Positions 13,161-14,792 of a stretch of 14,792 bases of DNA are shown in pieces. The stretch's first letter is position 1, and each line of letters starts with the position of its first letter. The DNA is from an uncultured Streptococcus sp. (GTDB lineage: Bacteria; Bacillota; Bacilli; Lactobacillales; Streptococcaceae). A model generated the notes under the pieces. It searched no databases, was not told where the DNA came from, and was given only the letters and a program-made list of their open reading frames with translations. The position numbers were made by a program, and so were the translations under genes. Where the stretch lies: positions 1-14,792 of the forward strand of contig CABSRC010000033.1 in NCBI GenBank assembly GCA_902480035.1, read 5' to 3'.

Positions 13161-13165
13161 TGCTC

Positions 13166-13209
13166 AAAAAGATACCATCTTCCTTCATCTCAAGGTGGTA
13201 TCTTTTTTT
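13166..13209. terminator. Bidirectional terminator between the DUF3397-like gene and the ABC gene
   Basis: AAAAAGATACCA (13166-13177) pairs with TGGTATCTTTTT (13196-13207) over 12 bp. A small inner CCTT/AAGG hairpin lies in the loop. There is a U run on both strands, so it can end both convergent genes. Confidence 0.8.
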
Positions 13210-13254
13210 GACAAAATACGTTGATTTGAATGAACTAGGACGTATTTGCCTTTG

Positions 13255-14792
13255 TTAATGATTCATTTTTACAATTTTATGGTCGATAATTTGATAAATA
13301 GAATCATAATCTTCTTCTTGGTATTTATGAGCTATTTCTATCAAGGTACACTTTTGATGAGCCAATATTTTTCGAATTTCTCTTGCATTTATTTCATCCA
13401 AAGCTGCTGTCACCTCATCGGCTAATAAAATGGGTTTTGGTCGGAGAATACACCGTGCGATTTCTAGTTTCATCATTTGTCCTCCAGATAAATTCTGTGG
13501 ATCTACTTGGTACTCTAAATCGCCAGCCAATTCATCCCAAAGATGAACAGCTTCTAAAGCTTTTTGAAGTTGGTCATCTGAAAACTCCTGAAATAGGGTC
13601 AAATTTTCTTTTACAGTCCCCTTGAATAGATAGGGTTTTTGATGGATTAAATTGACCATGTCATAAGAAGGACAGTAAGATTTCCCTTTTCCACCTATCA
13701 ATTCGATTTTTCCACCAAACTCATTATCTTCTCCACATAATAAGTGAAACAGGGAAGTTTTACCACTGCCACTGGCACCCGTGAGCAGTACTTTCTGACA
13801 AGCAACAATCGTCAGGTTTGTATTTCTAAAGATCAAATGATCTCCAAATGTCTTCGTTAAATCATCGATCTGAATACTGAGCTTTTCTGCCAAAGGTTCT
13901 AAGATGGTTGTCGTCTCATTTACTTCAGGCATTTTCAAAATCGACACAACTTTCTTTTTGACGACCGTTGATCCTTGCAAATTAGAGGTCATTTCTAATA
14001 ATTGTTGCAAAGGTGAGATTAGATTCATAGAAGCCGTCATCATTGCGATGAGTGTTGTCAGAGACAGGGTCGTAGAAGGAAGAAGCAATAAACCCGTTAA
14101 CAAGGGGGCAATCAGTCCTAATCCTTTTAAAGGACCCGTCCAAAACATGACTAAATTGTGTGTTGTATAGTAGGTATATTGTTGATGCTCCGTTTCACTA
14201 ATTTCTTTCAGAACATGTTGAGAAAATTCAGTTCCGGCTTGATTGCTTTGGATGGTTTGAATTCCTTTGCTGAAATCGGTGATACTTGATAAACTTTTCT
14301 TTCTTGCCTTACTTAGCTCTTCCCCACGTTTTTGTAGGAGTTTGTTAAATACAAACTGAGGAATGATCATCAAGAAACCACCTATTGTAAAGAGAAAACC
14401 AATAAAAAAGTTCTGCATGATGAGATAGACTATAGATGCTAGAATGGATAAGCCAAATACTGGATAAATGAGCATAGGAGTCAAAAATTCTTGCCAAAAC
14501 ATCGGAATATCCTGTGTTAAAAATGAGTTTAACTCTGCCTCTGTATACTCTAATTTTTTTAGATGAAAGTAGGTTAAAGTTTTCTCTGAGATCAATATGT
14601 TGAATTCTTTGATGATCGATCGAACTAGAAGATTATCGATATACATACATGCATAGATCAATACAAATAGAGCAATTCCTCCTATACCAAAGACAAGTAA
14701 AGCGCCCTTATCTCGCGGATTAATCTCACCTGCAAACTGAATAATAAGCGATAACAAAAGTCCTTGAAGTGAATACAAGACAGCAAATAGAA
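13255..14792 (-). CDS. ABC exporter, fused permease-ATPase, 5' end cut by window
   Basis: C-terminal 511 residues of a fused ABC transporter. The frame stays open to the window edge, so the apparent TTG start at 14778 is not real evidence of a start. Several hydrophobic segments form the transmembrane domain. The ATPase follows: Walker A GASGSGKT (coded near 13760-13785), Q-loop in LIHQKPYLF, an intact LSGGQ signature (near 13482-13496), Walker B ILLADE with a catalytic glutamate, D-loop ALDE, and an IAHK switch histidine. The Walker B and signature context (SGGQMMKLEIARCILRPKPILLADE, 23 residues in the protein) resembles exporters found beside peptide or bacteriocin genes in streptococci. 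The gene is more AT-rich and less codon-biased than its neighbours, suggesting accessory DNA. The substrate is unknown. Confidence 0.85.
   Translation of the reverse strand, partial: LFAVLYSLQGLLLSLIIQFAGEINPRDKGALLVFGIGGIALFVLIYACMYIDNLLVRSIIKEFNILISEKTLTYFHLKKLEYTEAELNSFLTQDIPMFWQEFLTPMLIYPVFGLSILASIVYLIMQNFFIGFLFTIGGFLMIIPQFVFNKLLQKRGEELSKARKKSLSSITDFSKGIQTIQSNQAGTEFSQHVLKEISETEHQQYTYYTTHNLVMFWTGPLKGLGLIAPLLTGLLLLPSTTLSLTTLIAMMTASMNLISPLQQLLEMTSNLQGSTVVKKKVVSILKMPEVNETTTILEPLAEKLSIQIDDLTKTFGDHLIFRNTNLTIVACQKVLLTGASGSGKTSLFHLLCGEDNEFGGKIELIGGKGKSYCPSYDMVNLIHQKPYLFKGTVKENLTLFQEFSDDQLQKALEAVHLWDELAGDLEYQVDPQNLSGGQMMKLEIARCILRPKPILLADEVTAALDEINAREIRKILAHQKCTLIEIAHKYQEEDYDSIYQIIDHKIVKMNH

Noticed and set aside
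1..14792. CRISPR arrays, insertion sequences and rRNA genes
   Set aside because: No regularly spaced repeats, transposase ORFs or rRNA sequence seen on either strand.

Overview
This window looks like core chromosome of a low-GC Gram-positive coccus, almost certainly a Streptococcus of the oral mitis/sanguinis type. The case rests on recognisable proteins (Era, DgkA, YbeY, PhoH, CvfB, Frr, PyrH, ribosomal proteins L1 and L11), AGGAGG-type ribosome binding sites, TTGACA/TATAAT promoters with frequent TGn extensions, and a tRNA gene without an encoded CCA. The species is inferred, not proven.

Layout: nearly everything is on the minus strand. Reading leftwards from the right edge there is a truncated, AT-rich ABC exporter (13255-14792); then the rplK-rplA ribosomal operon with its leader; pyrH-frr (nucleotide supply and ribosome recycling); cvfB-yozE; phoH; a GNAT acetyltransferase; a tRNA-Thr; a two-gene heterodimeric ABC exporter; and the overlapping ybeY-dgkA-era operon, cut at the left edge within era. 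Only two real genes are on the plus strand: ald (alanine dehydrogenase) and a small membrane protein (DUF3397-like), which is divergent from rplK. Most units end in clear intrinsic terminators.

The most interesting content is in the non-coding DNA. (1) The exporter pair at 1524-4986 has a complete attenuator ahead of it: a strong promoter, a 23-codon leader peptide, and two tandem intrinsic terminators. The leader coding sequence can form a 14-bp antiterminator with the first terminator. A second alternative pairing could open both terminators together. This matches the ribosome-mediated attenuation logic known for bmrB-bmrCD of Bacillus subtilis, with a different leader. (2) The 332-bp gap between the convergent ald and phoH genes holds a compact element of about 185 nt (7487-7671). 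Long imperfect inverted ends enclose three hairpins, with a possible loop pseudoknot. I do not recognise it; it could be a structured RNA or a MITE-like element. (3) Two near-identical 16-nt motifs (GTGGGAGRTRAAAATC) lie ahead of rplK and of rplA, suggesting two L1-type autoregulatory sites. (4) ald has a terminator-like hairpin in its 5' leader. (5) The DUF3397-like gene may be translated from a leaderless mRNA.

Functionally the window is dominated by translation (rplK, rplA, frr, era, ybeY, cvfB, tRNA-Thr, phoH) and the envelope lipid-carrier cycle (dgkA). Into this are set a probable drug-efflux pair whose leader appears to sense ribosome progress, and a catabolic dehydrogenase.
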